Origin: JBDSWU01 sp038230395
GTDB taxonomy: Bacteria; Patescibacteriota; Saccharimonadia; Saccharimonadales; UBA4665
Length of the DNA stretch: 64,000 nucleotides
Assembly: GCA_038230395.1 (NCBI GenBank)
Contig: JBBRNI010000002.1
Coordinates: forward strand, 1 to 64,000
Direction: 5' to 3'
Shown here: piece after piece, positions 15,542-24,782 of the stretch
Numbering within the stretch: position 1 is the stretch's first letter
Layout: the number at the start of each line of letters is the position of its first letter
Notes under the pieces: model-generated
Databases searched by the model: none
Seen by the model: the letters and a program-made list of their open reading frames with translations, nothing else
What the model was told of the DNA's origin: nothing
Translations under genes and position numbers: made by a program

Positions 15542-16294
15542 ATGCTTAAGAAAATTTTGTTAGCCGTTACCGCTGTCATCATCATCCTGATACTACTAGA
15601 GGTTATTGCCCTTTTACACGAAAAATCCAGTGTTGATAGCTTTGCAAATTATTGGACAAAGCAGAATAAAACAGCGTCAGGCACATTTACATACGTGGCC
15701 CTCGGCGACTCAACTGCCCAAGGTATTGGCGCTGGTAAACCAACCGATAGCTACGTCGGCTTACTGGCTGAGCGCGTTGCTAAGCAAACAGGTAAAAAGG
15801 TACGTTTTATAAACCTCAGCGTAACTGGCGCCAAAATTAATGATGTATTGAGCAAACAGCTCGCGGAGCTAGCTCACTACAAACCAGACTTAGTGACAAT
15901 CGAAATAGGCGCCAACGATTTAGCTAACTATAATCCGCGACAATTTTCATCTGAGTTTAAGCAGCTTACCAGCTTGCTACCAAAGGGGACATTTGTATCA
16001 GATATGCCCTACTTTGGAGGGCGTATTCGTAAAAATGACCAAGCGCTAGCCGCCAGTGTTTTCATCCGTAAAGAAGTAAAGGCGCATGACCTACAGCTTG
16101 TTAACCTACAACAACTAACTCGCGAGCGACAATCAATCCGTAACTACGCCGCTGACTTGTTCCACCCTAGTAGCCATGGTTATGTAAACTGGGCCGATGC
16201 CTACTGGGCAGACATCGAATCAGCGCTTACTGCGCCAACTAACTCAGCGGACGTCATTAGTCCGAATGATTCAAGTAAATCTTTAGAGTCTTGA
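15542..16294 (+). CDS. SGNH/GDSL-family esterase, membrane anchored
   Basis: 250 residues. An N-terminal hydrophobic helix (about 4-24) anchors or exports it. SGNH blocks are complete: block I ALGDSTAQGIGAG with the nucleophile Ser, block II (NLSVTGAKI with Gly), block III IEIGANDLANY with Asn, block V DLFHPSSHGYVNWA with the Asp-x-x-His pair. Members deacylate lipids or cell-wall and polysaccharide esters. An extracytoplasmic envelope target is inferred. CATAAT ends seven bases before the ATG. Its 3' end overlaps the convergent 16201-16602 gene by 94 bp. Confidence 0.9.
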   Translation: MLKKILLAVTAVIIILILLEVIALLHEKSSVDSFANYWTKQNKTASGTFTYVALGDSTAQGIGAGKPTDSYVGLLAERVAKQTGKKVRFINLSVTGAKINDVLSKQLAELAHYKPDLVTIEIGANDLANYNPRQFSSEFKQLTSLLPKGTFVSDMPYFGGRIRKNDQALAASVFIRKEVKAHDLQLVNLQQLTRERQSIRNYAADLFHPSSHGYVNWADAYWADIESALTAPTNSADVISPNDSSKSLES

Positions 16295-16602
16295 GCAATA
16301 ACAATTTTACCTATTTCAGCCGACATATCACGTGAGCCCGCAAGCGTTTCCCGCGTTGGCATGGTAGCTGGGAAAGCATTACGCGTATTGCCTGGACCTA
16401 AGAGATCAGGTTCACGCAATAACCCCACTATAGCAGTCTCGGAAGCGCGTAGTGCTGTACGCTTTCTACGCTCAACGGCTTCACGCTTATCAAACCTCTC
16501 AAACTCGGTGCGACTTGCCACAACCCCTGACGTCTTAGCAACCTGATAAGCACCTGGCGAACTCCCCACACCCTTGCTGCCAAATAGATAATATTCACCC
16601 AC
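16201..16602 (-). CDS. Hypothetical protein, GTG start
   Basis: 133 residues, soluble, with a basic stretch (FERFDKREAVERRKRTALRASE) in the first half. No family recognised. The GTG at 16602 is preceded by a perfect AGGAGG with 6-nt spacing, which decides the start and argues that the gene is real. The last 94 bp overlap the end of the SGNH esterase gene on the other strand. Codon use is less regular in that overlap. Confidence 0.5.
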   Translation of the reverse strand: MGEYYLFGSKGVGSSPGAYQVAKTSGVVASRTEFERFDKREAVERRKRTALRASETAIVGLLREPDLLGPGNTRNAFPATMPTRETLAGSRDMSAEIGKIVIAQDSKDLLESFGLMTSAELVGAVSADSMSAQ

Positions 16603-16770
16603 TACTAACCTCCTGTTGTTCACTCTTATGGTATTCCCGCTTTTGACCATAAGCTGTAATAATTTCGGATGTTCATAAGTCTGACCGGTGATTATGTCTG
16701 GTGAATTACTTGACGTTTAGTAATAAGGGGCGTAAGACTAAATGTAGACATAAAATAACTAAGGATAAAC

Positions 16771-17043
16771 ATGAGTGTTGCAATTTGTGAACAATTTACA
16801 GAGCAGTTAGAGGTAACCAGTTTTGAGGATATTCAAAGGGGCCTTGGCATGCTATCGCTTGAGGATAGAGACCTCCTCGATAGAAAAGCTCGAGAAATAT
16901 TCTCGGGAGAAGCAGAGGCTTATGTCAAATTCGGACCAGCCAGCCCCCAGGCAGAAGCCTATGATGAACGGGTATTATGGTACTCGTGCTTGGAGTCTCA
17001 ACCAGCAATATATGATCGTGATATCCCCCAGAGAGTAGCCTAG
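16771..17043 (+). CDS. Small hypothetical acidic protein
   Basis: 90 residues, acidic and helical (FEDIQRGLGMLSLEDRDLLD...), with two cysteines. No membrane segment. AAGGA lies 7 nt before the ATG. The gene is monocistronic between two genes of unknown function. A weak hairpin (TAGCTT/AAGCTA) spans its stop. No family recognised. Confidence 0.5.
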   Translation: MSVAICEQFTEQLEVTSFEDIQRGLGMLSLEDRDLLDRKAREIFSGEAEAYVKFGPASPQAEAYDERVLWYSCLESQPAIYDRDIPQRVA

Positions 17044-17097
17044 CTTATCAACTAAGCTAAGCTACTATTAAGCTCTGTGCTACATCGATACTTGCCT

Positions 17098-18048
17098 TCA
17101 ATCTTCAAATCCAAACGTTTCCAGAATTGCTGAACGCAAGTCATCTTGATGTAGTTTGCGATATGCTACGGGAAGATCCTGCCGCCTGATGACATTATCT
17201 GGATACATGGTCTGCTTGAAATTATCACCCTCGGCAACCTGAACGTCAAAATCAGAAAATAAGCTCTTGAGTAGGTCAAGCTCAACAAATCCGGCTCGCA
17301 CAATGGTCAGCGCTTTGCCAATCTCAAATGTCGGGTATGAACCTAGTGGACGACTAGGTTTTTCGCCTGGAGCGTATTGATGCAGCACCGTCATATTGCT
17401 GTCATATTTTTTCTTAAATTCAGCTGCGAATTGCCATGCTTCATTGACGTCTACTATCTCTGGCTTTTTGGAGATATTGGCCGAGGTCATAACCAACCTA
17501 ATACCTTTGTCTGCAGTCGCGGCGACGAGCTGTTCGCCTCGTTGGCTACCTACGGGAGAAAATAGCTGGATTGAGCTGCCGTGCTGAGGCGGCACGATGG
17601 AATCAGGCAGAATGGCAGCAGCTTTAACGCTGATATCGGCTGGCCCTCTCAGAAACGCCAAAGCACCAATGCGTCGGGTTAACAAATCCGGGGCAGCAAC
17701 TAAGCGCTTAAGGGATGCCTCTGTGAGAGAATCTTTGTCAATGGCGTCCAGAACGCTCAATTCGTCACTGATCGGTGCGTCGAATGGAGAAATAAGCCCC
17801 ACTGGTTGCTGGAGGCCGCGGTTAACTCCCTTAATCATCTGGATCATGCCCAATAAGTCAGGGTCATGCGCATTACCAGCCAAAGCAAAAACTGGGCCAT
17901 TCTCTACCAAAACCATTTTGAATCTAGCCAGGTCAGCCGCAGCCGCTTCATATTCTGGCGTAACTGGCGATCCTGTAGGATGACGTTGTTCGGGGATATG
18001 CGGTATACCTTTCTGTGAGGCGACTGACTCTAAGTTGTTTGAAATCAT
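17098..18048 (-). CDS. YrdC/Sua5-like domain protein
   Basis: 316 residues. The segment VENGPVFALAGNAHDPDLL, then IKGVNRGLQQPVGLISP, and later LVMTSANISKKPEIVDV follow the order of YrdC/TsaC proteins (substrate loop, K-x-R...P site, and (T)SANIS motif). True TsaC enzymes make threonylcarbamoyl-AMP for tRNA t6A. Here the lysine/arginine residues at the ATP site are only partly matched, so the activity is uncertain. The start at 18048 is favoured by TATAAT six bases upstream (18055-18060 on the + strand). The ATG at 18075 is less likely. tsaB and tsaE are 38 kb away. Confidence 0.5.
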   Translation of the reverse strand: MISNNLESVASQKGIPHIPEQRHPTGSPVTPEYEAAAADLARFKMVLVENGPVFALAGNAHDPDLLGMIQMIKGVNRGLQQPVGLISPFDAPISDELSVLDAIDKDSLTEASLKRLVAAPDLLTRRIGALAFLRGPADISVKAAAILPDSIVPPQHGSSIQLFSPVGSQRGEQLVAATADKGIRLVMTSANISKKPEIVDVNEAWQFAAEFKKKYDSNMTVLHQYAPGEKPSRPLGSYPTFEIGKALTIVRAGFVELDLLKSLFSDFDVQVAEGDNFKQTMYPDNVIRRQDLPVAYRKLHQDDLRSAILETFGFED

Positions 18049-18145
18049 GCGTGGATTATAGCAACTCATGGTCATTTTTGAATATGAGAATTCCCGCTCT
18101 TAAAATAAATTTGTCATTTCTGTCATCTACTGATGTAATACTTGT

Positions 18146-19411
18146 ATGGAACATAGGCCGTATAGCTCGCTGCTCAACACTGGCGGTAGCGAATTCTCTT
18201 TGGAGCGTGAGCTTAATGACGTCCTCACAGAAATAGCTGGTCAAGCAAAAGCCGCCCCCAGTGGTGACCCGGTCATCGCGGCAATGTCGTCGCAATTGTT
18301 TAATCTCAGCCTTGTTAATCCGTTGGTGCATCAGGGCATCGAAGATGTCGTGACTATCCGTAATATGGTTTATGGCAATCAAGGTGCCTCACAAATTGCC
18401 GGTATTATTCGCTCCAGTATCATGACTGACCAGATTTCTCAGGGGAACGAACCACAAACATGGGAGGATGCCGATCAGTGGGAACAGCCAATAATCGATT
18501 TCTTCGAGCTCGCGAGTACTTCTGAGCCTGGCATTCATTCAGCGAAGCGCGCAGATGAGATATCTCTTAATTTGAACTATCGCTTCGTAATGACAAATAA
18601 TTTTACTCGTGGAATCGGTGATGAATTAGCAATGCAGGCCTTCTACTTAGATCGGTTTCCTAACGGATATAAATGGGTAGACATTGGTGCATCTCTCGGC
18701 GAAATTGCTAAACAAATTCTGGCCAAAGAGCGCTACCCTATGGACCGAGCAACAATTATGGATCATCTGGGTGGTACGATGCTACGGGGAACGACTGATG
18801 CCGCGAATCACCTACTCAGGCAGCCACATCGAGTTCGACAATGTGTGGCAGTTGATCTCATTGATTCCCGTAACGATGAGCCGACTTGGCAATGGGCGCA
18901 CGGCTCGCTGCGGCCTAAAAGCGAAATGAACAACCCAGAATTTATGCAAAAATTTGACGCCCTGGCCCGTGAACACCCAGAAGAACTCAAATTTTTTAAT
19001 GGCGACTTGGTCGACGGTAAAAACCTTCAGGAATTTTATGAAAAACACATGTCCGAAAAAGCCGACATCGTCACCATGTCAACCATGTTACACCAGCTTA
19101 AGAAAAATGATCGTGACCGCATGCTATCGATTGGCCAAGAACTTCTAACAGATGAGGGGTTGCTTGTCATCAAAGATTTCACCTATATCCAACCGACCAA
19201 CCCACATAGCCCTCGTTTTTTCCGGCACTGGCATAGTCCAGGACGATATCGTATGCTCATTTTAGACAAGGCTGACCCTGGGGGAAGCTACCAGGAAATG
19301 TATCATGCAAAGAATAGCCGTAATCTGGTATTAGCCGCTGGCAGCGGTCGGATAGCTGTTAGCAGCGGTGCTGCATTAAACTTTAATCAGCTGATAGATC
19401 AAGCTGCCTAA
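18146..19411 (+). CDS. Class I SAM-dependent methyltransferase-like protein
   Basis: 421 residues. After a helical N-terminal region (1-160), a Rossmann methyltransferase domain begins at YKWVDIGASLGEIAKQIL (motif I, glycine loop), followed by VAVDLIDS (motif II acidic end), FNGDLVDGKNL, and ADIVTMSTMLHQLKKNDRDRMLSIGQELL (motif IV and following helix) with LLVIKDF as strand 5. The substrate is unknown. The N-terminal extension could recognise it. TGTAAT is six bases before the ATG. It is divergent from the YrdC-like gene, sharing a 97-bp promoter region. Confidence 0.7.
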   Translation: MEHRPYSSLLNTGGSEFSLERELNDVLTEIAGQAKAAPSGDPVIAAMSSQLFNLSLVNPLVHQGIEDVVTIRNMVYGNQGASQIAGIIRSSIMTDQISQGNEPQTWEDADQWEQPIIDFFELASTSEPGIHSAKRADEISLNLNYRFVMTNNFTRGIGDELAMQAFYLDRFPNGYKWVDIGASLGEIAKQILAKERYPMDRATIMDHLGGTMLRGTTDAANHLLRQPHRVRQCVAVDLIDSRNDEPTWQWAHGSLRPKSEMNNPEFMQKFDALAREHPEELKFFNGDLVDGKNLQEFYEKHMSEKADIVTMSTMLHQLKKNDRDRMLSIGQELLTDEGLLVIKDFTYIQPTNPHSPRFFRHWHSPGRYRMLILDKADPGGSYQEMYHAKNSRNLVLAAGSGRIAVSSGAALNFNQLIDQAA

Positions 19412-19968
19412 GCCTTGAGAGCACTCGAAACTAGTTCTGAATACTGCCGCATAAAGTCATGCTGGGCTTCGCCTATGTTGTGCATGTACTGAAAATAGCT
19501 GAAGATCATAGCACCACCGTCAGGTAATCCCGCAAGTGGATACACCGCGCTATAGGCAATACCGCCGCTAGCTTGGTTAAGACGGGCCTGTTCTGCCGTG
19601 AGTGCTGGTTCAAACAAGTTTTTCCAATCGGTAGTATTCTGTGGCTTGCCAGTTCTAATCGCCATAGAAATTATGTTTTCAGAGTGATCAAGCGGTATCT
19701 TGATCTGATTGAACGGTACATACGAGACGTCAGTAGTATTTTTGGCTAGCTCAGTTTCAGATAAAGCTATACGGTCAATATTGCCAGTTTCTGGATTAGC
19801 AAACAATAATACGACAATACCTAAGAACAGATGTGCACTGGCGACCGTGTAGTCAAACGGCGAGTTAACAATGAGCTGGTAAAGTTCTTGCTTGTCCGAG
19901 GCTGAAGACAGTGACTGTTTGATGTGAGCGTAATCGATCTGTGGATCTTCTAAGGTCTGCTTTGCCAT
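19408..19968 (-). CDS. GAF-like sensory domain protein
   Basis: 186 residues from ATG 19968. The body resembles a stand-alone GAF domain: a central strand-rich part (VVLLFANPETGNIDRIALSE), the helix SENIISMAIRTGKPQNTTDW, and SAVYPLAGLPDGGAMIFSY before a C-terminal helix. GAF domains bind small ligands or sense redox. The gene lacks any output domain. TATAAT is seven bases before the chosen ATG; a longer frame to 20067 would overlap the upstream gene. It overlaps the methyltransferase stop by 4 bp. Confidence 0.5.
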   Translation of the reverse strand: MAKQTLEDPQIDYAHIKQSLSSASDKQELYQLIVNSPFDYTVASAHLFLGIVVLLFANPETGNIDRIALSETELAKNTTDVSYVPFNQIKIPLDHSENIISMAIRTGKPQNTTDWKNLFEPALTAEQARLNQASGGIAYSAVYPLAGLPDGGAMIFSYFQYMHNIGEAQHDFMRQYSELVSSALKA

Positions 19969-20020
19969 AGCTGCCATTATACCCTTAGATCTACTAAGGC
20001 CAAAAGAAGTGTACGATATT

Positions 20021-20806
20021 TTACAATGAGCCCATGAGGTCACGGCTGAGATTAAATGGCCGGGCATTATCAGATAATCGTTGGTGTCTCACATAGTGGT
20101 CAAGATTAGTTTCAGCTCCGAGCTGAGCTAATAATATCAGGTTTTGCGGTAACCATAGCGATAATGACTGGCTGGCCGGGAACAAGGCCACATCAGCGTA
20201 GTGCTGCTTCTGATATTGATCCACAAGCCACCGTAAAGCCTGTGAACGCTTACCAAAATACGAAGCGATCACATTGTAGACAATTACCCCACCGGTTGCC
20301 AGCTGGCGCGTTAAATGGCTGACGGCTTCGGCGCTCCCAAGCCTTGGCTCTGCCTGATCATGTGTATATGCATCGATTAAGATCATGTCGTAAGTTGCCT
20401 TGCTGGTAGCTAGGAAGTTATAGCCATCATCATGGATAATTGTCAGGCGCTTATCACTACATAGTCCAAAGTACTGCTTAGCAACTGATTCAAGCCCCTC
20501 GTCAAGCTCCACGACGTCAATTGTGATGTCAGGCAGCTCGGCTAATAAGGCCGTTGGTAAGGTATACATACCACCACCAATCAGTAATAGCCGCTTCGGT
20601 TGACAGCCAACAACTAACTCAAACATCCGTTGATTATAATCAAATAATAGATCATTTTTGCCATCGGTGGCTATCCCTGATTGAGCAGCTCGTCGGACGC
20701 CGCTAAACAGCACGCGAGCAGACCTACCATCATAGACCATATCAATTACTTGGTAATGGCCGTGGTCAGTGTCAAACTCGTACAGCACATTAGTTGGATC
20801 GGTCAT
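20021..20806 (-). CDS. Spermidine-synthase-like protein
   Basis: 261 residues. Its Rossmann core matches the polyamine aminopropyltransferase family: DLLFDYNQRMFEL, then RLLLIGGGMYTLPTALLAE (motif I), IDVVELDEGLESVAKQYFG (motif II Glu/Asp), IIHDDGYNFLATS, YDMILIDAYTH. The usual catalytic 'D(S/T)TDP' loop is DAYTHDQAEP, so substrate use may differ; many bacterial homologues are called fused MFS/spermidine synthase-like. The start at 20806 is decided by TATACT six bases upstream (AGTATA at 20813-20818); the ATG at 20827 lies above this promoter. Confidence 0.75.
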   Translation of the reverse strand: MTDPTNVLYEFDTDHGHYQVIDMVYDGRSARVLFSGVRRAAQSGIATDGKNDLLFDYNQRMFELVVGCQPKRLLLIGGGMYTLPTALLAELPDITIDVVELDEGLESVAKQYFGLCSDKRLTIIHDDGYNFLATSKATYDMILIDAYTHDQAEPRLGSAEAVSHLTRQLATGGVIVYNVIASYFGKRSQALRWLVDQYQKQHYADVALFPASQSLSLWLPQNLILLAQLGAETNLDHYVRHQRLSDNARPFNLSRDLMGSL

Positions 20807-20851
20807 ACTAACAGTATAACCACTCATGAAATATTGATATGTACTATTGTA

Positions 20852-20947
20852 TTATTTTAGCTTTTTGGACTTACCAGCCAATGGCTTCTGCCCCGAAGTT
20901 TGCTCAGAAAGTTTGTGTAAATCACTAAACATTTGCTCAATTGTCAT
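20852..20947 (-). CDS. 31-residue small protein with ribosome site
   Basis: ATG at 20947 is preceded by AAAGGACATCAAC. It encodes MTIEQMFSDLHKLSEQ then a lysine-rich end (KPLAGKSKKLK) to TAA. The first half is an amphipathic helix and the second is basic. No family recognised. It lies between the spermidine-synthase-like gene and the YdjM-like gene in the same direction. Confidence 0.45.
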   Translation of the reverse strand: MTIEQMFSDLHKLSEQTSGQKPLAGKSKKLK

Positions 20948-21058
20948 GTTGATGTCCTTTATTTATTTTTTAAGATTGCATGAAACACTATATAAGTACA
21001 ACCCTGCTTACGCTGTTAGAATTCTTACTGGTACATTGTGATCTAGATTTCAATATTC

Positions 21059-21637
21059 CTAAATGAGGTGATGCTTCAACAGCACTAATATTTGATGATA
21101 GTGGCTAGCAACCAGCCATATAATAATTGCTAGCAAGCCTGGGAAAATAACAAATGTTTCAAATTTTTTACCAGTAGTAACGCGTAAACGCTTTAACGGT
21201 GGAAAGCCAAACTTTACCGGAATCGGTAGCAGCCATGGCACACCTTCTTTGGTCAGAGTATCCATAGCTAGGTGTGACAGCATACCGATCAAAAATGACC
21301 ATAAAACTAACCCCACGTCAGTGTGTGGCAACAGGGGATGCAGTAAGGCTAATCCTAATTTCACTAGAAATCCGAACAAGGCTAACCCTACTAATGAGTG
21401 AGTCAAAAATCGATGACCACCAAGCAAATTACCAAAGATTTTACCAAAAAATCCACCAATTGGTAAGTTACGCCATAGTGGCGCTGTCGGCTGATCTATA
21501 TCTGGTGCTATGCCACCCATTTGATTGGCTAATACACAGAGCAAGAGTGTCGATAGTGTGAGAGTCCGTGCTGGTTGCACCAAGACAACCGCCAGCAAGG
21601 CAGTAATGGCAGCAAGATCATGAGTACGGGCAGTCAT
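21059..21637 (-). CDS. YdjM-family membrane-bound metal-dependent hydrolase
   Basis: 192 residues, about four transmembrane helices. Family landmarks: the N-terminal THDLAAI (His/Asp), MGGIAPDIDQPTA with the Asp pair, GGHRFLTHSLVG (the H-R-x-x-T-H motif), and HLAMDTLTKEGVPWL (Asp/Thr). YdjM (DUF457) proteins are predicted metal-dependent phospholipase-like hydrolases; E. coli ydjM is SOS-induced. TAGACT seven bases before the ATG suggests a leaderless mRNA. Confidence 0.88.
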   Translation of the reverse strand: MTARTHDLAAITALLAVVLVQPARTLTLSTLLLCVLANQMGGIAPDIDQPTAPLWRNLPIGGFFGKIFGNLLGGHRFLTHSLVGLALFGFLVKLGLALLHPLLPHTDVGLVLWSFLIGMLSHLAMDTLTKEGVPWLLPIPVKFGFPPLKRLRVTTGKKFETFVIFPGLLAIIIWLVASHYHQILVLLKHHLI

Positions 21638-21661
21638 AGACTCTAGTCTACAAGCTAGTGC

Positions 21662-22231
21662 TTATTTATGCGATGGCGACGAGCTAGAATCGTCTGAACC
21701 AATAGTTGGAGGTAGACGCTTAGGGCCATGGTTGTAGCGGTGTTGCAAGAGTGCCTGCTGAAGCTGATCGATAACTGTTTGAACTTGGTCATAACTCATA
21801 CCAAGGCGAGCCACAGAACTAGCTGGCTTGCTAGCAGCTGCCTGGGTAAAGTTAAGTGTTATACCGGCGTTATTTGTTTCGATGTCAAGGCCATCAGTGT
21901 ACATAGTGCGCATATCGATGGCAAGTAGCATGACCATGGCTTTACTGCTGGCTACTTCATCACTAGGCCGCAATCTATCAGGGACATCGCCGTCGTAACC
22001 GGCTAGCTCCCATAGCTGCACTGCTTCTTGGTCTTGGATATTGAAATAACTAATAAGTAGTAAGAGGATGTCTTCGTGAGGGCGCTCAGTACCAGCTTCG
22101 ATGCGCTCTAAAGCACCGGCATCAATCTCAACGGCACCTGACACTTCTGCCAAGCTATGCTTCGACTGCTCACGCACATACTTTAGATGTGTACCAAGCG
22201 TCTTAAATGGGGTCTGCTGCGGGTCACTCAT
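21662..22231 (-). CDS. XRE-family regulator with DUF3467-like C-terminus
   Basis: 189 residues. Residues 8-65 form a helix-turn-helix of the Cro/CI type (LGTHLKYVREQSKHSLAEVSGAVEIDAGALERIEAG). The second part (about 90-165), with SKAMVMLLAIDMRTMYTDGL and SVARLGMSYDQVQTVIDQL, resembles small DUF3467-type domains of unknown role. The end is Ser-rich. TAATAT is eight bases before the ATG. It is divergent from murB with about 70 bp between, so it might regulate it. Confidence 0.7.
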   Translation of the reverse strand: MSDPQQTPFKTLGTHLKYVREQSKHSLAEVSGAVEIDAGALERIEAGTERPHEDILLLLISYFNIQDQEAVQLWELAGYDGDVPDRLRPSDEVASSKAMVMLLAIDMRTMYTDGLDIETNNAGITLNFTQAAASKPASSVARLGMSYDQVQTVIDQLQQALLQHRYNHGPKRLPPTIGSDDSSSSPSHK

Positions 22232-22300
22232 CTGCTTTTATATTACCTGCTGACGTTTCGTGGTGCAAGCGTAAGCGTGGCCTGCTGTATACTACAAGCT

Positions 22301-23341
22301 ATGGAAATTACTTCAAACACGCCTCTCGCCGAGCTATCTACTATGCATCTAGGCGGTGTGGCAGCACACATGGCTACCGTCACTACACGTATGGAATTAC
22401 TAGAAGCGCTGAGCTGGGCCCAAACTAACGGCAATCTGCCAGTCATTATGATCGGTAATGGCAGCAACATTATTTGGCGCGATGAAGGGTTTACTGGCCT
22501 AATTATAGTTAACAGAATAATGCGTTACGAGGTCTTCGAAGAAGATGATTGCAATGTTTACGTGACTGCTGGAAGCGGCGAAGACTGGGATAGTGTCGTT
22601 GCCCGCACTGTCGAAGCTGGCCTGAGTGGCATCGAAGCCCTCAGTTTGATCCCAGGTACTACCGGGGCCACACCTATTCAAAACGTCGGTGCTTATGGTC
22701 AAGAGATCAGCTCTGTCCTAGTTACGATCGAAGCCTTCGACACCCAGGCTGGTGATTTTGTGACCATACCAGCTAGCGAAGGAGGTTTTGGTTATAGGCA
22801 TAGTCGTTTTAATACCACCGACCACGGACGTTTTTACATTACAGCCATCACTATGCACTTAACCAAAGCGAACCCTCAGCCACCTTTTTACGCAGCATTA
22901 CAGGCCTATTTCGAAGAACAAAATACGACAGTGTTCACGCCTGCCGTTGTAAGGGGGGCAGTCATTGCCATCAGAAGTAGCAAACTACCTAACCCTGGAA
23001 CGGTCCATAACAGTGGGTCGTTTTTTGCCAACCCAATCGTCGGCCAAGATCGGATTGACGAACTAAACTTTCAATACGGTAAGTTCCCCTATTGGACAGT
23101 CGGCAGCGGATCGTACAAGCTGCCCGCCGCATGGCTTATTCAGCAAGCCGGCTACAAAGATTTTCATGACGTAGAAACTGGCATGGCGACCTGGTCATCA
23201 CAACCACTCGTATTAGTGAACGAAACTGCTAAAACTACAGCCGACTTATTGGCGTTTAAACAAAAGATTGTCGACGCCGTACACGCTAAGTTCGGTATTA
23301 CTCTGGTGCAAGAGCCTGAGTTATTGCCAAAAATAGCTTAG
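22301..23341 (+). CDS. murB: UDP-N-acetylenolpyruvoylglucosamine reductase
   Basis: 346 residues. The FAD enzyme reduces the enolpyruvyl group made by MurA to give UDP-MurNAc. Motifs: VIMIGNGSNIIWRDEGFTGLII (FAD pyrophosphate loop), GLSGIEALSLIPGTTGATPIQNVGAYGQEI (central FAD site), FGYRHSRF, and NSGSFFANPIV with the catalytic Ser. The C-terminal residues ETAKTTADLLAFKQ carry the proton-donor Glu region. The start at 22301 (MEITSNTPLAEL) is chosen over 22187 because TATACT at 22288-22293 is seven bases upstream. Confidence 0.95.
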   Translation: MEITSNTPLAELSTMHLGGVAAHMATVTTRMELLEALSWAQTNGNLPVIMIGNGSNIIWRDEGFTGLIIVNRIMRYEVFEEDDCNVYVTAGSGEDWDSVVARTVEAGLSGIEALSLIPGTTGATPIQNVGAYGQEISSVLVTIEAFDTQAGDFVTIPASEGGFGYRHSRFNTTDHGRFYITAITMHLTKANPQPPFYAALQAYFEEQNTTVFTPAVVRGAVIAIRSSKLPNPGTVHNSGSFFANPIVGQDRIDELNFQYGKFPYWTVGSGSYKLPAAWLIQQAGYKDFHDVETGMATWSSQPLVLVNETAKTTADLLAFKQKIVDAVHAKFGITLVQEPELLPKIA

Positions 23342-23376
23342 ACCATGCCAAAAACTTTAAGTGTCTGTTGTCATTG

Positions 23377-24654
23377 TTATACGTCGCTAGGTAGTGGAAA
23401 CTTAAGCGCAAAAGTTTTAACTTCTTCGCGGAGCTTAGCTAGCTGGTCGGCGTCATCTCGAGCATCAATTGCCTGCTTCATCCACTCAGCAATAGTTTCC
23501 ATATCGTGTTCCTTGAGGCCACGTGTCGTAATTGCTGGAGTGCCTAAGCGGATACCGCTTGGGCGGAATGGGGGCAATGTGTCATCAGCAACGCTATTTT
23601 TATTGAGCGTCAGACCAATTTTATCTAGAGCTTTTTCGGCAACGTCGCCATCAATTCCAAAACTCTTGTACACATCGGCCAGAATGAGGTGATTACTTGT
23701 ACCACCGGTAATTAGCTGGAAGCCTTGAGCTTGCATTGCGTCAGCTAGCGCGCTGGCATTTTTAACAATTTGGGCAGCATAGAGTTTAAATTCTGGTAGT
23801 AGGGCTTCACCAAAAGCAACTGCTTTGGCAGCAATAGCGTTCATGAGTGGGCCACCTTGCATACCGGGGAAGACAGCTCGATCAATGAGGGTTGGAATGT
23901 TTTGAAGCGTTTTTTCTGGGGCTTTTAGTGGTGTCGAAACCGTACCTTTCGACAAAATTAAGCCGCCACGGGGCCCACGCAGCGACTTATGCGTGGTAGT
24001 AGTAATGACGTGAAACCCATAATCGAATGGATTATCAGACACACCGCCAGCAATCAAACCGGCAATATGCGCCATGTCAGCCATCAGAAGCGCATCTACT
24101 TCTTTGCCAATAGCGGCAAACTTGGCATAGTCTAATTTACGGGGGTAGGCACTGAAACCAGCGATAATTATCTTTGGCTTGTGCTCGAGAGCTAAGGCTC
24201 TTAGGGCGTCATAATCTATTTCTCCAGTGCTAATATCTTTCATTTTGTAGCGTATAAAGTTATATAGCTTTGCCGAGCGCGTAACTGGGGCACCGTGAGT
24301 CAAGTGACCACCATGGCTCAAGTCCATGGCCAGCACTGTGTCGCCAGGCTCTAACCAGGCACTGTAGACAGCCTCGTTGGCGGAGGCACCAGCGTGTGGC
24401 TGAACATTGGCGTGGTCGGCCTTAAACAGCTGCTTAGCCCGGTCAATAGCAAGTTGCTCGACTTTGTCGGTGTTTTCTTGACCGCCATAGTAACGTTTGC
24501 CTGGGTAGCCTTCAGAATATTTGTTAGTAAAAACACTGCCAATAGCATCTAGTACTGGCCGACTAGCATAGTTTTCAGAAGGAATAAGCTCTAGGCCCTC
24601 CCGCTGTCGCTGTTCTTCGGCAGCTATCAAATCAGAAATACTGGTATCGATCAT
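23377..24654 (-). CDS. glyA: Serine hydroxymethyltransferase
   Basis: 425 residues, PLP enzyme converting serine plus tetrahydrofolate to glycine plus methylene-tetrahydrofolate. Motifs: LELIPSENYASRPVLDAIGS at the start, YPGKRYYGGQENTDKVE, VQPHAGASANEAVY, SHGGHLTHG, ADMAHIAGLIAGG, and VITTTTHKSLRGPRGG with the PLP lysine. A GAGGAG ribosome site precedes the ATG. With folA and folC in the window it shows a retained one-carbon pathway. It is convergent with murB. Confidence 0.97.
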   Translation of the reverse strand: MIDTSISDLIAAEEQRQREGLELIPSENYASRPVLDAIGSVFTNKYSEGYPGKRYYGGQENTDKVEQLAIDRAKQLFKADHANVQPHAGASANEAVYSAWLEPGDTVLAMDLSHGGHLTHGAPVTRSAKLYNFIRYKMKDISTGEIDYDALRALALEHKPKIIIAGFSAYPRKLDYAKFAAIGKEVDALLMADMAHIAGLIAGGVSDNPFDYGFHVITTTTHKSLRGPRGGLILSKGTVSTPLKAPEKTLQNIPTLIDRAVFPGMQGGPLMNAIAAKAVAFGEALLPEFKLYAAQIVKNASALADAMQAQGFQLITGGTSNHLILADVYKSFGIDGDVAEKALDKIGLTLNKNSVADDTLPPFRPSGIRLGTPAITTRGLKEHDMETIAEWMKQAIDARDDADQLAKLREEVKTFALKFPLPSDV

Positions 24655-24782
24655 GTGTCACTCCTCTACTATGCTTTTATGTATTGTACCAGATAAGCAC
24701 TTTGAAATAATGTGGTAATATAGTACTAGCACATGGGCTTACTATTGCGATTTTAACGTCACAGATAGTATAATTATCAGCC

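Noticed and set aside
16292..16294. UGA = glycine code
   Set aside because: TGA ends the SGNH esterase gene and others at sensible lengths, so the standard stop applies.
17041..17060. Terminator after 16771-17043
   Set aside because: Weak TAGCTT/AAGCTA stem spanning the stop codon and no T-run.
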